Positions 13,819 through 14,432 of a stretch of 14,432 bases of DNA are shown here, piece by piece. A program made the position numbers and the translations under genes. Every line of letters begins with the position of its first letter. Position 1 is the stretch's first letter. Source of the DNA: UBA7803 sp041686955 (GTDB lineage: Bacteria > Pseudomonadota > Gammaproteobacteria > Pseudomonadales > Azotimanducaceae). Where the stretch lies: the NCBI GenBank assembly GCA_041686955.1, contig JAWLCV010000091.1:1-14432 (forward strand). Direction: 5' to 3'. A model generated the notes under the pieces. That model saw nothing but the letters and a program-made list of their open reading frames with translations, was not told where the DNA came from and did no database searches.

Positions 13819-14265
13819 ATGACCGCCCACCCCTATTGCATCTGCACCACGGTCAGCGAGGAGGCTCTCGAAGCCCTGCTCGAATCGGGCGGACGCGGCA
13901 GTTTCAGGGACAGTCATCCGTGGCTGGTGGCCCGGGAGTTTCTGGAGCGGGCCGAGTCGGCCGGCGAGCACCTGCCGGTGCTGTTCGCGGTGGGCACGCC
14001 GCCGCGGTTCTCACACTGGGGGTTCGTGGAATCCCTGGACGTGGTGGAACTGCATCGCGCCACGTGGGAGACGGTGTGCACGTTTTCGGCGCTCCAGCCC
14101 GTCAACCCCATCTTCGAGGACATCGACAGCCTGTTCCTGAAACCGAGCGGGGAGCAACTGGCCCGGGAGCAGCGGGAGGGCATCCATCAGCATCGTTATC
14201 CGCTGACGGTGGCGGAGCTGCACCCGTACGCGATCTGCGAGACTCCGGCGTTCGTTCTGGTGTGA
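13819..14265 (+). CDS. Hypothetical protein, 148 residues
   Basis: I do not recognise a family. The protein is soluble, with no signal peptide or membrane helix. It opens with the Cys-containing strand TAHPYCICTTVSEEALEALL, then has LPVLFAVGTPPRFSHWGFVESLDVVEL, FEDIDSLFLKPSGEQLAREQ and a final YPLTVAELHPYAICETPAFVL. The conserved-looking Trp, His and Pro positions suggest a small compact fold, but I assign no function. I chose the ATG at 13819 because the open frame upstream (GTG 13756, ATG 13768) runs through the divergent promoter and the LexA-like palindrome. A good Shine-Dalgarno is missing at all three. It is divergent from the FAN1 operon, shares its control region and may be co-regulated with it. 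It converges on csrA with 10 bp between the stops. Confidence 0.8.
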   Translation: MTAHPYCICTTVSEEALEALLESGGRGSFRDSHPWLVAREFLERAESAGEHLPVLFAVGTPPRFSHWGFVESLDVVELHRATWETVCTFSALQPVNPIFEDIDSLFLKPSGEQLAREQREGIHQHRYPLTVAELHPYAICETPAFVLV

Positions 14266-14275
14266 CCTCCCCCGC

Positions 14276-14432
14276 TCAGCCCTTGGCCGGCGCCACGGCC
14301 TTGGGTTCCCCATGGATGCGAACCCACACCTCCTTGCGGTGCACGGCCGAATCCCGGGGCGCGTCGATGCCCAGATGCACCTGGCTGCCGCGAATCTTCA
14401 GGACCTTGAGCTCGATCTCGTCGTCGATCATG
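14276..14432 (-). CDS. csrA: Carbon storage regulator CsrA, 3' part
   Basis: The last 51 residues of CsrA (RsmA), a homodimeric mRNA-binding regulator that binds GGA motifs in leaders and controls carbon flow, motility and biofilm. The sequence MIDDEIELKVLKIRGSQVHLGIDAPRDSAVHRKEVWVRI aligns along its length with the family. It includes VHRKEV, which contains the conserved RNA-contacting Arg, and the strand-4 GIDAP. The Met at the edge is internal (it matches MIGDE in Escherichia coli CsrA), so about 14 N-terminal residues lie beyond the window. The C-terminal tail, HGEPKAVAPAKG, is Ala/Pro/Lys-rich as is common in GC-rich species. An Asp stands where MIGDE has Gly. The gene is convergent with the 148-residue gene. 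Confidence 0.93.
   Translation of the reverse strand, partial: MIDDEIELKVLKIRGSQVHLGIDAPRDSAVHRKEVWVRIHGEPKAVAPAKG

Overview
The window is dense, GC-rich bacterial DNA with short intergenic gaps. It carries a FAN1-type nuclease beside a DinG/XPD-like helicase, a CsrA gene, a TauE/SafE permease and a pyruvate kinase. Together these suggest a high-GC gammaproteobacterium, perhaps of the Ectothiorhodospiraceae/Chromatiales or Xanthomonadales kind. That placement is inference from gene content, since there is no rRNA or other marker here.

Left part (1-6351). The 3' end of a HAMP histidine kinase converges on an LACTB2-like metallo-beta-lactamase-fold hydrolase, which has its own promoter. To its right is a translationally coupled three-gene operon on the minus strand. 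In order of transcription it encodes an exported protein of nine 23-residue MORN repeats, a transmembrane Ser/Thr kinase with a TPR-like extracytoplasmic half, and a tail-anchored protein with three FHA domains. This looks like a self-contained envelope phospho-signalling module: outside sensor or scaffold, kinase across the membrane, phosphothreonine reader at the membrane.

Middle part (6392-8377). A TauE/SafE permease is divergent from the MORN operon. It is followed by an accessory island with a four-helix-bundle (S23/IVS-like) gene and a 152-residue orphan gene. The island is bounded by GCTNTCC heptamer arrays that form a 36-bp terminal inverted repeat matching at 35 of 36 positions. Further arrays lie directly behind the four-helix-bundle gene and, as a paired REPIN-like hairpin, between the FHA gene and the hydrolase gene. 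The heptamer family and its link to the four-helix-bundle gene is the best candidate here for a little-described element.

Right part (8378-13745). This is a minus-strand operon of FAN1-like VRR-NUC nuclease, then a PD-(D/E)XK nuclease/XPD-type helicase fusion, then pyruvate kinase, with overlaps of 7 and 4 bp. Upstream is a compact divergent promoter with a perfect TATAAT -10 box and a LexA-like palindrome. The operon therefore looks like a DNA-damage-inducible crosslink-repair unit with a glycolytic gene attached.

Right edge. An unrecognised 148-residue gene is transcribed divergently from the repair operon. The 3' end of csrA, on the minus strand, runs out of the window.
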